This document shows positions 21,278-32,387 of a stretch of DNA of 64,000 bases, in pieces. How positions within the stretch are numbered: the stretch's first letter is position 1; each line of letters begins with the position of its first letter. The notes below the pieces were generated by a model. It had not been told where the DNA came from and did not search any database. It was given only the letters and a program-made list of their open reading frames with translations. The translations under genes were made by a program, and so were the position numbers. The DNA comes from Gracilaria gracilis (lineage: Eukaryota > Rhodophyta > Florideophyceae > Gracilariales > Gracilariaceae): contig JARGSG010000223.1 of NCBI GenBank assembly GCA_030374805.1, positions 186,001 to 250,000 of the forward strand, given 5' to 3'.

Positions 21278-23703
21278 CTACGGTGCTCGCAGGTTGAGTA
21301 GGTGCACGTTGCGTTTGAAAGCTTGCGGTTTGAGAGGTTTGGTCATGATATCGGAGCGCTGCTGGGCAGAAGGAACATGCTTGGGCTTGATGTGGCGTTT
21401 GCGGATATGATGACGTTGTGGAGCAATGGCAATCCGATGTCGGCACAATGAAGGTTCTCATAGTGGAGCTCTATCCATTGACCCCTGACGTGTCAGACTA
21501 TGAATATGGACCCCGTTTCGGGTGAAATTGGAAATATTGTTGGGACGTACCTTGTTAGGTGAATCGGGGATAGAACCTATGAAATAGGTGTACAGTAGGG
21601 CCTTGTGGCATATTTGTCCAAATATTTGGCGTCACTCCCACTAGGTAGATACTGTGGCACCCTGATACTGGGTTGTCCACGTGTAGAGCCCTCGTGGGAG
21701 TGCGCAGCTCTAGATACAGTAGATAGTATATATGCTCGCACGATCTCGCCCTGGAGCCACTAAGTAAAACTCACCTGTGTCGTATCTTGTTCTTGAAGTA
21801 CGTGGTCTTCATCCCGAAGGCTGGGCGATGATCGCTACTGCCTACGTAGGTTCACGGCTCCTCTAAGGAGAGTAACTACGACTGGTCTCGGTACAATCAC
21901 CCCTCAGGGTCCCTAAGGAAGTTCTTTACTACCAGTCTCTGGCTTGTTTTGCTAATCACCCCAGTATCAGGTTGTATTTGTTGTCGTTCACCGAGGTACC
22001 GGATCTTTGTTCAGTTCATCGTTTTCCTGGTGCAGGTCTCGCTTCCGCCTCTGTATAGAGTTATATTTGGACACGCGTGTGTGTGTGTCTCGTTCCGCTA
22101 TCGGCCCTGTTCCCGCCGTTGGCACGGGCCGTAGCTTCGCTCGTGTGGTTCTCCGTAGGAGCATTACACCGTCTTACGGCACCGTTCGCTCCACTTCTAG
22201 ACTCGTTCTCTCTTGATCCGTCGTCAGTTATTCTTCTCTAGGCCCACGCTCTTCTTTACCTCTGCAGGTTATTCCAGTACCGTCTCCGGTTTACACCCGG
22301 CTGCCACGCGGCACGCGCACGGGCAGAGGGCTCTACTTCTGAGTTCGACCTTTTGTGGGAGCAGGACTCGGACACCCTGGTGGACACGTACCCTCTTTGG
22401 GGTTTGCTCTACAGACGTATGAAGTGATAGCGGAGATCCAGGTATTTGCATCGTTTGGTGGTGCCTTGCTGTAAGGCCGCACCAATGGCAGCTTGATTGT
22501 CCATGAGAAGAGAGTGGGTTCGCGCAGTTGAAACCCGAGGAAGGCTAGAATTCGGCGGAACATGACGGCATCTCTTGTAGCAGCTGTTGCTGCGTAATAT
22601 TCGGCTTCTCATGTTAAAAGGGCGGGCACTCGCTGTTTCCGCAAAGACCAGTCAATGATATCTTCGTCGAGAAAGTGGGTCGCTTCCGAGGTGGAGCAGC
22701 GAGTGGTAGCGTCTGCAGCGAAATCTGAGTCAGAAAAGGAAACCAATGAGGTGCTTGTGATACTTTTCGGGTAGTATAGGCCATGATTTGCGGTAGGTTT
22801 AAGGTAACGCCCAACGGATTTGAGATGTCGCCAATGTCGTTCGGTTGGATTGGTGAGTGCGAGCGCAAGCTTTGAAGTTATGAATGCGATGTCCGGTCTC
22901 GTGCAGTCTGCTAACCATCTTAGAGATCCGACTGCTTGTGCGTACACGCTTTTCGGTCTCGATGCGATGGTATCCATGTTGTCCGGGGGGTAATAGCCGA
23001 GTCCGGAAGTATATGGTGTGCGCTTTCAATTTGCTTTTTCTAAGCCTAGCAGAGCGAGAATCTGCTGCACGGTCTATGGTTGTGTGATCGATATTGCGCC
23101 GTTAGGCTCTTGAGAGATCTTCCAACCTAGGTACTGTGATGGTGTACCAAGCCGTTTTATGTCATATTTTCATTGCAAACTAGAGTAAAGGGAGTCGATT
23201 CGTGATTTGCTCGTTGCAGCAACGACAAAGTCGTCAATGTTCAGGCTGACAATCGTATAGTCTGTTGGTGAATCTCGGAGAAGGAAAAGAGCTGGGTCAT
23301 CTTCGGATTGTTGGAAACCTAATGAGTTAAGGTAGTGCCACGCTCTTTCAAGAAAGTAGTGCCCGGCTGGAGGAGTGTCGTAGAGATTGAGGATAAGTTG
23401 ACCGCTCCGTTCAGGGTGCTTGTATATGCCGTTGAAAGTTGGGTGTTGTTTCACGTAGACCGGGTTATGGTGTTGATATTTCTCGTGTGTGAATGCGGAA
23501 GTGATATCAAAATGCTCGAGTGCGAGACCATGCTGGGCGGTTATCGCGAATATGAGACGTACCGTGGCTTTCTGGGAAAGATGAGCGGCGGTTTCGTCTG
23601 GATTGAGGTCCTGATATGGAATCATTTTGTCGCCGCACACTGAGCAGCGGGCTTTTCGACCAACGATGTCGCCCTCCGGTGTGCGTTTGTATTTATATGT
23701 CAT
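21278..23703 (-). pseudogene. copia copy 1 reverse transcriptase and RNase H
   Basis: The RT frame 23170-23703 holds LEHFDITSAFTHEKY, the first catalytic Asp region, and later SLNIDDFVVAAT with the paired Asp of the second box (Y/F-V-D-D in relatives). RNase H follows, with SFSDSDFAADATTR, then the D-N-Q-A segment (MDNQAAIGAALQQG) and the C-terminal HVPSAQQRSDIMTKPL, which is reached only after the solo LTR is skipped. Removing the LTR and one copy of its target duplication restores the RNase H frame at the junction. Other frameshifts and stops (near 22610 and 23030-23170) show the element is dead. Confidence 0.85.
21417..22413 (+). mobile_element. solo LTR inserted in copia copy 1 RNase H
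   Basis: A 997-bp insertion starting TGTGGAGCAATGGCAAT and ending GGGGTTTGCTCTACA, with an exact 5-bp target duplication GACGT (21412-21416 and 22414-22418). Its ends form a short inverted repeat (TGTRGAGCAA...TTTGCTCTACA), similar to the LTR at 10873-11723. A TATATA lies near 21728. No coding region is present, so an internal part was lost by LTR-LTR recombination. The copia frame closes when it is removed. Confidence 0.92.
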
Positions 23704-26150
23704 GGTCAGTGGTATGAGTCACTTCGGTAGTTGGGATTTTGGAAGCCATTTGATGGCGCGGAGTGTGTCGAGTTTGTCTAACTCCTGGTTGTGTGCCTGA
23801 GCCCATTGTTGGGCGTCCGGATAACGTGTGGCTTGCGTGCGGTTGGCTGGTGGAGGCGTGTTTGGTGTGATTTGTAAGGGAGTGCTGTGTGGTATATGGT
23901 TCTTGAATGCCCTGGAATGCGTTGCTACGGGGTCTTCTTTGCGGTAGTATGGGTGGAAGTTGGCCGCAGGTACCTGTATGTATTTTCCTTTGCCGAGAGT
24001 AGGCACCATGATGTTATGTGGAGTGATACTGTACATGTATCGGCAGGGCACACCTCGACTATCTAATTTGGACTGGGAGTTAGTATCCGTTGGTAGTAGG
24101 GCGGAGCCGAGTTATCCGAACGCGAACAGTGCGGGGGGTTGTGCCGGGGATCCGAACATAGCCTCGTGTGGGGTTTTCTGCATAGAGAAGTGAGGTGTGA
24201 GGTTGTACTTATATGCAGTGTCAAGGATGGCGTCCTCCCAGTGTTAGTCGCCTAGGCGACTATGGATTAGATTGGCACGGGCAACAGAGCATAACGTTTG
24301 GTTGATTCGTTCGGCAATGGCGTTTTGCTGCTGCGTGTACGCGGTTTGATGTAGTTTGCAAGGTTCCGTGTCGTTGAAGAATGGAGCGCATAGCCTTTCT
24401 GAGGAACTCTTTGGCATTGTCGGATAGAAACAGCGTGGGTGAGGTGCTTGTTGCGTTGCGGAAGAACTGGAGGATGAATGGTAGTATGTTGGGGAGTCCT
24501 TAGCGTGTACGGTTGAAGTGGAGGTACAGGTAGCGGCTATGTAGCTCTATAAAAGTGGTGAAGTAGCGGTTGTGTTGTACCGATATGTGAGGCATGAGAC
24601 CGCAAGTGTCAGAGGTTATAACTTTGCCTTGGCTATAGTGGTTCGTTTTCCTTCGGTGTGGGCTCCGTTTTAATCGGACTTGCTTGCATTCACTGCAAGT
24701 GATCGTACGAATGCTTGCGTGACGCAGTCGTTGATCGGGGATGAGTTTAAGAGAAGCGAGTTTGGCGAGTTTCGCCGGCGGCGCATGGTTGTAGATGAGG
24801 TGCCATCTGTGCAGCTCTGCGTCTGACGGAAGTGTGTGGCTGGGCGAAAGTGGGACAAGCGCAAGTGGTTGTGGTCTGAACGAGGGTTTCTGGGGCATGT
24901 TTCGTGCGGATTGCGGGACTCTGCGACGGCTTGTGTGGGGAAGTGGAGCAGGAAGATTCGGTGCGTGCTTTGTCGTGATGAGAATCTGCGTCGACGCAGT
25001 TTCGGAATGAGTGCGTCTGGCGGCGCTTAGCAGAGTCTTGAGATTTAGAGTGTTGCAGTTATTACGCCGGGATGCAGTGCCAAGGAGTTTAATGGGGAGT
25101 GCCCGGCTTAAGATGTAAGCCATTGTGGGAGTGAATATGACGGGTCCGAATTTTTGAGTCACTGCGTGGACAGACAGGAGATTACCTTGGACATGTTCAT
25201 TGATTAAAGTCGGTATAGTGATCTCTGTGCCTCTTTCACTGATAAGGCGTAGTGTTCCTGTCTTCGTCGTCTGTAATGGGTGGGAGGAAGCCGTTTCGAT
25301 AGAGATAGGGTGACGTAGGTTAGTCTCGTTGCCAGTTCGGTGAGATATAATTGTTGGGTGAGCGGCCGAGTCAAGATTGTACGTACATTGCGCGCCGTCA
25401 TGGTCCTCGGTGGCAGGGAGGTTGTCGAGTGCCTGCATCGCTGTTAAGATTTCTTCAGTGATTCCGGCGGGTGTGGAAGTCGCCTGCTTGGCCGAGGAAC
25501 CAGCGCGACCACGTTGCGCGCGGTTGGAGTGTAGGGTGTCAATTTTCTTCGTGAGGTCTTTAATTGCGTTTCGTAAGTGTCGATTACTAGAGCCACCATA
25601 TCGGCCACGCCCTCGGCCGCGCCCACCTCGGGGTGAGGAGCCGTGGGAAGGGCGTGAGTAATGAGGAGCTGCAAATGTCCGTCCGAGAGCTGTCGGTGGT
25701 TGGCGGATCATTAGGTTTTCATATTGCTCCAGACGCTGTTGGGCGTCCCGAATTGTGAGCGGCGGGTTGTCAAGCATCATCGAGATTGCGCGTTCAGAGT
25801 AGCGCTCATCTGGGACTAAGCCCTGTAATATGTAATTGACCGTGACGCGTTCATCTGCGATGCCGGGTGTTCCAGCAAGGACCTGCTTCCGACGAATAGC
25901 CATATGTTAGCCAATGTACTCTGCAATTGAGCCAGTGCGTCGTAGGTTGTTCGCTTGGGTGTTGAGAGTGTAGTAATTCGTTGCAGAATGGCTCTCGAGT
26001 GTTTCTTGTAAAATTCTTACCATGTTGGCGGGAGAAGTGGTAAAGATTGTTGGATCGGCAATCAACACAGTAGCATCCTGCGTTATACTTTTGATGATGA
26101 TTCGTCGTAAGCTGGCGGCTGCTTTTTGTTTTTCAGGTGTGTTTGCCCTA
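23704..26150 (-). pseudogene. copia copy 1 gag, protease and integrase
   Basis: The main frame 24500-25903 (467 residues) begins inside gag after an in-frame stop; earlier gag can be read to about 26150 (SITQDATVLIADPTIF and IAEYIG). Instead of a zinc knuckle it has an RGG-like box (PRGGRGRGRGRYGG). The protease motif is YNLDSAAHPTIIS, with DSAA where DSGA is usual. The integrase zinc region is LHRWHLIYNHAPP plus CSECKQ, followed by SDTCGL with the first catalytic Asp. The rest of integrase (23704-24500) is scrambled by stops, although LSDNAKEF, with the second Asp, is still readable. Confidence 0.8.
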
Positions 26151-26396
26151 CAAGAAAAATTTTCAAAATTATGAGTGTAGTCTGAGTGTAATCGGATTGA
26201 ACTGTGTTATTCTGAATGTAATTGGAGTACAAATGATCCTCACTCTCTTTATGTGTACATCTTTCAAGGTGTATATCCCGATCAACTGGAAGCCAATTGG
26301 AGCAGTTCGATCAGGACACAGTCGTCGGAACATATTTCTGCATTGCTGATGCTCACTGCTCAAAATCCATTCGTTCTCCACTTGCACTCCGTCTCA

Positions 26397-27775
26397 CTAC
26401 TCTTGTTTCTTATTGATGCCGCCAAGGTCACATCCTAACAAAGCTCCGTCTGCGTATTGCGCGTCAACCCAAGCTCCACGGAGCCGCGTCGCCGTCGCGT
26501 CGTCGCGCATCACCGCCACCACTGCGTCGGCGTACTCCTCGCCCGAGATCACCAGCAGGCCCTTGCTTCCATTGCGAATTATGTGGCTCTCCACGCCACT
26601 CCTGCAGTACGCCACCACCACCAGCCCGCGCGCCTGCAGCCTCACCACCGAGATTCCCAAGTAGTCGTCGCGCATCGTGTGAACGGCCACCAACGCGCGT
26701 TTCAGCGTGCTCTCCACCTCCTCGCTGGGCGCGTTAACACACACCGTCACCACCAACCATTTTTCCTCCGCTCCCTGCGCAGTCTTCCAGTGCGTTGGCG
26801 ATCCCTGTCGTTGCGCACGCCTCCAATCATTACCATTCTGCACTTCACGTCCGTGTGCTTGTCGCGCAACACGCGCATCATCTGCAACTGCAGCTCATGG
26901 TTCTTTTCGGCGCAAAACTGGCCTGGAGACACAATCAACCCGTGCTCGCGTTCCACATCCTCCAGCTGCATATTCAACTTGCACGGCGGGAAGAAGCGGT
27001 GGATTCGCACACTCTAAAGTGCGCGCAATTGCGAAGCGGTCCAACTCCAATTCGCCACTTTGATATCCACAAATCGCGCTGTAAACCCATACAACATGGC
27101 GAACAGCTTGTAGTACCCCACCTTCACAACTGTCTTTACGCGCGAAGAAGCAATGCTTGCGTCGTCATTAAACTGCTTCTTTCTTGAGCGTACCAACCAC
27201 AGCATGTCGGTTGAGATGGTAGGTTAATGTACGTAGGCCATCGTCTCAGCGCCCAGCAGCTTGGGCACAATCAACGCGAAGCTCTGATTGGCGGTGTCCA
27301 CAACAAGTTCAACCGGCTGTTTCGAATAAGCCTTGGCATTCATACGCAAAGCGCCCAAAGCCTGGCGCAACAACGTGAAACGGGAATATCTAAAGCCATC
27401 AACTAGAGGAGCAAGCTCCGATATATAAACCGGTTCGAAATCAATCTCAGGCAGGTCCAGTCCAAACTGCGAACCAACTCGCTGGCCAGACGTTGCCACT
27501 GCGTTTGAAACGCTTACGCCTGCGCTCTTCCATGCCGAGTATATCACGATGTGACTGTGCAGCCACAACTTCTTCAGTGCGAGTACAGCGCACCAGAGAA
27601 CGCGTTCACCGCCACCATCGTCAAGATTGTGCGGGTGCAGAAATCCAATCGACCGCGATCGGTGTCGAAGCTTGATGAGATCATTGCGCTTTCGACGCAG
27701 GTTCTTGCGAAATCCCAGAAGCGCCAACAGCACCAAAAGCACCGCATAAGTAACTAACGCATAGTGAGAAACCAT
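26397..27775 (-). pseudogene. ALG11: ALG11-like GDP-mannose:dolichol-PP-GlcNAc2Man3 alpha-1,2-mannosyltransferase relic
   Basis: ALG11 adds alpha-1,2-mannoses to the lipid-linked N-glycan precursor on the cytosolic face of the ER. From the ATG at 27775 the frame has an N-terminal membrane helix (LVTYAVLLVLLALLGF), then GFLHPHNLDDGGGERVLWCAV, TLLRQALGALRM and MAYVH, followed by a stop. It resumes as PTISTDMLWLVR, ANWSWTASQL, a second stop where a Trp is expected, then FFPPCKLNMQLED, VSPGQFCAEKNHELQLQ, and a frameshift near 26790 into a final glycosyltransferase segment (GLLVISGEEYADAV). Two nonsense codons, one frameshift and diverged motifs make it a pseudogene. Its neighbour RPT5 is also broken. 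Confidence 0.85.
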
Positions 27776-27847
27776 CTTGTGAAGCCTGTAGCCGAGAGAA
27801 CACCTATCGTTAACAAGCAAGAAGACTTTGGTGCCAAAACACAACAA

Positions 27848-28254
27848 AGTGGGGTATGTACGTAGTCAGCAACTCCAAGCTCGACCGCGCTCAAAAAAGA
27901 AAGAGACAGGCCGGGGAAGAAGGTGCTGCGCGACAAAACGTGGCGAAAACGACAGGAGCCGAAGAGAGGGGTGGGAGCTAGCACGTGCGACGATCAGTCG
28001 GACACTCCGCCAGCGCAGCGTGTCTTCAACGTCTGTGAAGCACACGGCGAACAGCCTCATCCAGCTTTGGAGCGACATTGAGCTTTCATTTACGCATTTA
28101 GTGCGCTTCGTTGCGTCCGCCACCGCGCACGCGCTTCCCTTTCGAGGAGCAGCAATTCTTCCTGCAAACTACCGTGCCATACGCTTGGCCGCTCGCTCGA
28201 AGAGCCCAACAAAGCAACCTGCTGGCGTCCATTCAAGTCAAAGCGCACAGCACT
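27848..28254. other. spacer between ALG11 and RPT5 relics
   Basis: About 400 bp with only unsupported short frames. It takes the place of the missing 3' third of RPT5, so a deletion or insertion probably ended that gene here. Confidence 0.4.
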
Positions 28255-29232
28255 TTACTCATGGACATGGTTAGTGGCAGCAACCACCTTGATATTGTCA
28301 TCGGAAGAAAAGCCGTCAAGTTGATTGAGCAACTCAAGCATAGTTCTTTGCACCTCTCGATAGCCACTCAACTCGGAATGTAATCGCTTGGTACCAATGG
28401 CATCCAATACATCAATAAAGACAACGGTGGGACCCTTTTCCTTCGCCAGCGCAAAAGCATCACGCACAAGTTTTGCCCCATCGCCAATGAACACCTGCAC
28501 AAGTTGTGAACCCGCAAGTTTCAAGAACTTAACGTTTGTATGCGCAGCACTTGCACGAGCTAAGAGCGTCTTTTCAACACCGGGGGGCCATACATAAGCA
28601 CACCTTTCGGTGGTAGAATTCCCAAAGCATCGAAACGCTCCTTTTAAGTTAAGGGTAGTACAACGGCTTCTACAAGCTCTTGGTTTAGCTTGTCAAGTCC
28701 ATCGACGTCTGCGTACGACTCTGTGTGCTTCTCGTCAACCTCCATGGCCTTGACTCGTGAGTCGTACTGCAGGCCGTTCTTCCAGAATAGGATAAGAATC
28801 TTTGTTGACGTCAACGAGATAGCCCGGCTTGAGCTCTTTCGCCGGAACAAGTCCAATGAAAGGCAGGAATATAGTCTTTCTAGTCGAAGGCTTGAGCACA
28901 ACAGCCGTTCCTTTGCGCTGCGAGTCAAGATCGACGTTAGCGCCAGCCTCCTCATCCTTTTCCTCGATATCAAGAATCTCGACGATATTTCCGACCAGAT
29001 ACAGAAGCTGCTTGTTGAGCTTGACTTTGTTTGTGTTGAGACGGATCTTCTCCGTGGTGTGGTTCTCCTCGTATGTGAGGCGCTGACTCTCGCTACGAAG
29101 CACCTTCACCTCAGCCTCCAACAAGCGCACGCGCCTGGGTAACTCGTCGACGGGCGCGTGGAGGATTTCTTGGTCTAGCGAGTCATCTTGCATGAGCTCG
29201 CCGGCAATATCGCCGAGCGCAGCGGCGGCCAT
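28255..29232 (-). pseudogene. RPT5: 26S proteasome AAA-ATPase subunit RPT5-like relic
   Basis: RPT5 is one of six ATPases of the proteasome base. The ATG at 29232 starts a coiled-coil N-terminus ([17 protein letters not shown]) and OB-fold region ([20 protein letters not shown]). A frameshift near 28790 leads to [18 protein letters not shown] and [11 protein letters not shown], followed by a stop where relatives continue with KERF. Beyond it the ATPase core is readable after another frameshift: GVLMYGPPG with a damaged Walker A (VEKT for TGKT), [12 protein letters not shown] where the Walker B Glu is Val, and [16 protein letters not shown]. It ends at AATNHVHE, well short of full length. Lost catalytic residues plus truncation show it is non-functional. 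Confidence 0.88.
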
Positions 29233-29551
29233 GTTTGAGCGACGCGACACGAAGAAGCTGAGGAAAAAAACGCCACGAACGGGGTGCAGTCGCGATGGAG
29301 CGCGAATTGCAGCTTCTGGCTCGGAGCCGATGGACACCTTATGAAGGCAGTTTGCGAACGCGGCAGCTATCGTTTACGCACTGCACGCGTGGCAGGTGGA
29401 GGCACGCAATCCCATACTTGTGTATCAACTACAACGACACAAAGTAATTAGACGGATGCACACTAGCAATTATTTATGTGTGCAATTGACCCCGCCCACC
29501 AGAGACCAGTCCTGTCTATCATCTCCAGTCTTCCTCCCACTGTTCAACAAG

Positions 29552-29776
29552 ATGTGGGCGTTGTTCCGCTCCGCCATTACGCCGGGCTCCATTGCGCCCG
29601 CGGCGCTTGCCGATGCTCCTGCGCGCGCCTTCAAGGTGGTTTCCGCGCTGCGTCGACGGTGCAACGCGCGTCGGCTGGTGCGGCGCGACAAAAAGGTGTA
29701 CGTGCTATGTGAGGTGCATCCACGCTACATGCAACGTCAGGGGAAGGGAGGATCCGTCTACCGTCGTTGTCCTTGA
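29552..29776 (+). CDS. mitochondrial-type ribosomal protein bL36
   Basis: 74 residues. A basic, hydrophobic N-terminal extension of about 27 residues, suited to organelle import, precedes a bL36 core: FKVVSALRRRCNARRLVRRD, KKVYVLCEVHPRYMQRQG. bL36 is a small protein of the large ribosomal subunit. Two of the four usual zinc ligands are changed: C37 and C53 remain, but the second Cys is R40 and the His is Y59. Zinc-free bL36 forms exist, so it may still work. The ATG follows a short pyrimidine-containing leader. It lies divergently from the RPT5 relic, only 319 bp from that gene's start. It could also be an early-stage pseudogene. Confidence 0.75.
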   Translation: MWALFRSAITPGSIAPAALADAPARAFKVVSALRRRCNARRLVRRDKKVYVLCEVHPRYMQRQGKGGSVYRRCP

Positions 29777-31258
29777 CGTGATCCTGCATGCCGCCGTGGA
29801 GCATCACGATTTGAAAACGCCAGAACTACGAAATATCGCCTCTGCTTCTGGAAGCTACTCTTTCCAGAAGAACGGATGCTATAAAGTGGGAACTTTTCGT
29901 TGGTCAGCTCCAAGACATTGCGTTCAATCTCGCACAACCGCCTATGAACATATGAAAAATTTTTGGGCCAGCAACGCTCAACAAAGAATGGCTAGCGTTT
30001 GTCTGCGTAGGATATGCACAAGTAAAAAGGTGGTTTTCCAGAGCGGAAGGAAGGGACGCAACCACGACTTGTTTGCAGGCTATTTCCATGAGTTGCGTGT
30101 GCTCGTTGTCGTTTGCTCGTTGAGGTGATGGAGTGCAATGATAAGGTGTCTCGTCGCAACGATCGCCAGGGAATGTTATGGAGAAGATTGTGTTACGCTC
30201 AGTGTACTGTATCTGGAATGGTCAGTAAGTGGCCTGACAACATGTTGTCATTCTTAGCACAAGAACTTTTGTTTAACAGGCAAACGCCCTATGTGATGTG
30301 CAGAAGAAAGTAGCATACTACGTGAAGGTCAGCGGTCGCTTCTGCCGAGAGGCTGTGCCAGCCAACATGTTGGTGATCAGCATTGGTGATTTATTTTGAC
30401 GGTAAATCACCAATGGTCATGACGCCAAGTGTGGATAGAGGCGAACTGCACGCCATTGGTGAGTGGTGTGCGTGTGGCAGCACGAAGCGTGTGATTGCGC
30501 GCGGAACGCATGAACTACGCAAAATTGTAGTTACGTAAGGGCTCGCGCCTCCAATTAACTCTGTCTCTGACGAGGAGGGAGCACCTTCATCGCCGCCACG
30601 CGTGCTCCCTCCGTCACATCGCCGCAGCTGCTCGACGACGAGAAGATTAGGACGCTGTTCCTCTCTGCCAGGACGTCCGGCTCCACGGCGGCACGTCGCA
30701 GAGCGCGTTGATGGTGTTGTCTGCTCTGCACAAAACTGGAGGAAGTTGCACATGCTGCGTGAGGTAACGAACGCTATGCATCTTACACCCTCGCTACATG
30801 CAGCTTGAGGGAAGAGAGAAAAATGCGCGTACACCTCCCCGTATCTTCCGCAGCCGAAGCCAATATTAGTGAGAACACCATTTTGATATGAAAAACGGTG
30901 TGGGTGATGACAAACCCAGGGACGGGGGGACACAAACACAAAGCGAACGGGACACAACAGAACGTGCTCTCGAGAGTACCAGCCCAACACGCTGTGTAGC
31001 GGTAGTAGGCAAGAGTCCGTAGTAAACACACAAAGTGCACAAGGTAGCAACTAGAAAGCGAAGACGTGTAGCAAACAGAAACCACAGCACGACCAAAACT
31101 ATAGGTCTAGTGCTGGCAGAAGCTAACACGAAACGACAACAGAGAAGCAGCAGCTCCCTCTCGCAGACCCGAACGTAGGTCACCTGCGGGGAACAACGCT
31201 TCCAGAGTCGAAGCACGAAAAAGACCCAAGCAAGGGGTAGTGCACTTCGGGCCCTGTC
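29777..31258. other. region without a convincing gene
   Basis: About 1.5 kb. Long frames occur on both strands but none has a recognisable domain. A 13-bp inverted repeat with a 9-nt loop (CATTGGTGATTTA...TAAATCACCAATG, 30381-30415) stands out. Confidence 0.4.
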
Positions 31259-31453
31259 GTGAAAAGCGGGAGACCAAGCCGCCAAAGAGGAAAGAAAAGG
31301 CTGAAGAGAGGGGATAAAATGACAGAGGGAAGCAAGACAGAGTTTGTTGTGAAGGAAGGTGGGGGGTCGTTCAGGAAGGGAAAGTGGTCTGGCCGGAGTT
31401 GGTCAGGAGGCGACCAACTCGACCCTTTTATAGACAACTATTGCAGTAAAATG

Positions 31454-31621
31454 AGGTGCCAGCTTACCCTTGACAATTCCTCCGCTCTGGCAATCAGGTG
31501 CCGACTTACCCTTGACAAGTCTTCAGCGCGGGCAATCAGGTGTCGACTTACCCTTGACAAGTCCTCAGCGCGGGCAATCAGGTGCCGACTTACCCCTGAC
31601 AAGTCCTCAGCCCGAGCGGTA
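31454..31621 (+). repeat. 42-bp tandem repeat, four copies
   Basis: Four units of 42 bp at 31454, 31496, 31538 and 31580. In the plus frame open from 31259 to 31669 each encodes a 14-residue unit like RCRLTLDKSSARAI. Units two to four are nearly identical; the first is more diverged. The open frame has no known domain, so the periodicity in multiples of three may be chance. Confidence 0.8.
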
Positions 31622-31766
31622 AGCAGCTTCCTTACCGTAATTCTCAACCGCAAACGCAACTACGACTAACTTGTGGCTACGGAGTCTTTCTACTCTCTAT
31701 TTAACCGCGTGGGACGGTTGGAACCGTCGCCCCTTGGCTTTTCCATCACCCGCAACGTCTTCCCCC

Positions 31767-32117
31767 ATGTCCACCACCTCAAGTGACGAATCGATGTCCC
31801 ACACCCTCGTCCTGGACCTGGAGGCTGCCGAGAGCCCCAGCAGGGTCGAGGAGTTCGTGATTGGTGGATCCGAAGCGCCTGCCGCCGACCGATTGGCGGT
31901 GGGAATGATGCATCGTTGCGGCGAGCTCTTATTGGCCCTTGCCCGCGGAATCCGCCACGTGTCACGCGAGGTGCGTGACGCGCTGGCTTTGTCGCCGTGG
32001 ACTTATGCCGCAGGTGTCCGTGACGGCCTGCGCTTCGCTACGCAGGCGCGTCGCTACGGAAACCCGGGACCCATACACAATCTGCTTACAGATCTGGAGG
32101 CATACCTGACGTCTTAG
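31767..32117 (+). CDS. hypothetical 116-residue protein
   Basis: The ATG at 31767 starts a Ser/Glu-rich N-terminus (MSTTSSDESMSHTLVLDLE) followed by helical segments. A TATTTAA sequence lies about 70 bp upstream. I see no known domain. It could be a small host gene or a gag-like N-terminus of an unrecognised element. Confidence 0.3.
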   Translation: MSTTSSDESMSHTLVLDLEAAESPSRVEEFVIGGSEAPAADRLAVGMMHRCGELLLALARGIRHVSREVRDALALSPWTYAAGVRDGLRFATQARRYGNPGPIHNLLTDLEAYLTS

Positions 32118-32379
32118 ATTCCCTTCAGTAAACTTCCGTTTTTGCGTTCACAATTAGATGGTACACGCTAGAGCGTTTATCATACCTTCGTATATATCTA
32201 CTTATGTAGCGCTACCAACGGTACATTAGCTTTGAGTTAGCGCTTCACCGCCGCTAACTTTATCTATTCCGCTCGCGGCTAGCTCAGGCGTTGGCACTTT
32301 CCGGCGCCAAAAATTGGCAAATAAACACCGAAATTGCGCCCGAAGAAACGCCAAATTGAGTGCGTTGCTGTTTGGCCAT

Positions 32380-32387
32380 TTATATAC
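32380..32387 (+). promoter_or_regulatory. TATA box upstream of the RING-kinase gene
   Basis: TTATATAC about 410 bp upstream of the kinase start codon. Just before it, at 32299-32318, lies TTCCGGCGCCAAAAATTGGC, which resembles E2F sites. A C15 run (32631-32645) and a long CT-rich leader follow. The promoter assignment is inferred from position. Confidence 0.35.

Larger units (their letters stand above)
21063..26150 (-). mobile_element. Ty1/copia retrotransposon (copy 1, decayed, 5' truncated)
   Basis: Minus-strand order is gag, protease, integrase, RT, RNase H, then a purine tract and LTR sequence. Integrase before RT is the copia order. The 5' end stops within gag near 26150, and no 5' LTR is found before the ALG11 relic. 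RNase H ends at a TAG (21278-21280). A purine tract (GGAGGGCG, 21234-21241) and an LTR beginning TGTTATCACG follow at 21233. Part of that LTR (21063-21162) recurs at 45702-45801. A solo LTR of another family splits RNase H at 21417-22413. The lower LTR edge cannot be fixed. Confidence 0.85.

Noticed and set aside
30391..31285. Long minus-strand frames rich in Leu, Val and Cys
   Set aside because: They look like membrane proteins by composition, but overlap each other in different frames and lack good starts or domains.
31454..31621. CRISPR-like array
   Set aside because: The 42-bp units are contiguous with no spacers, and the setting is eukaryotic.
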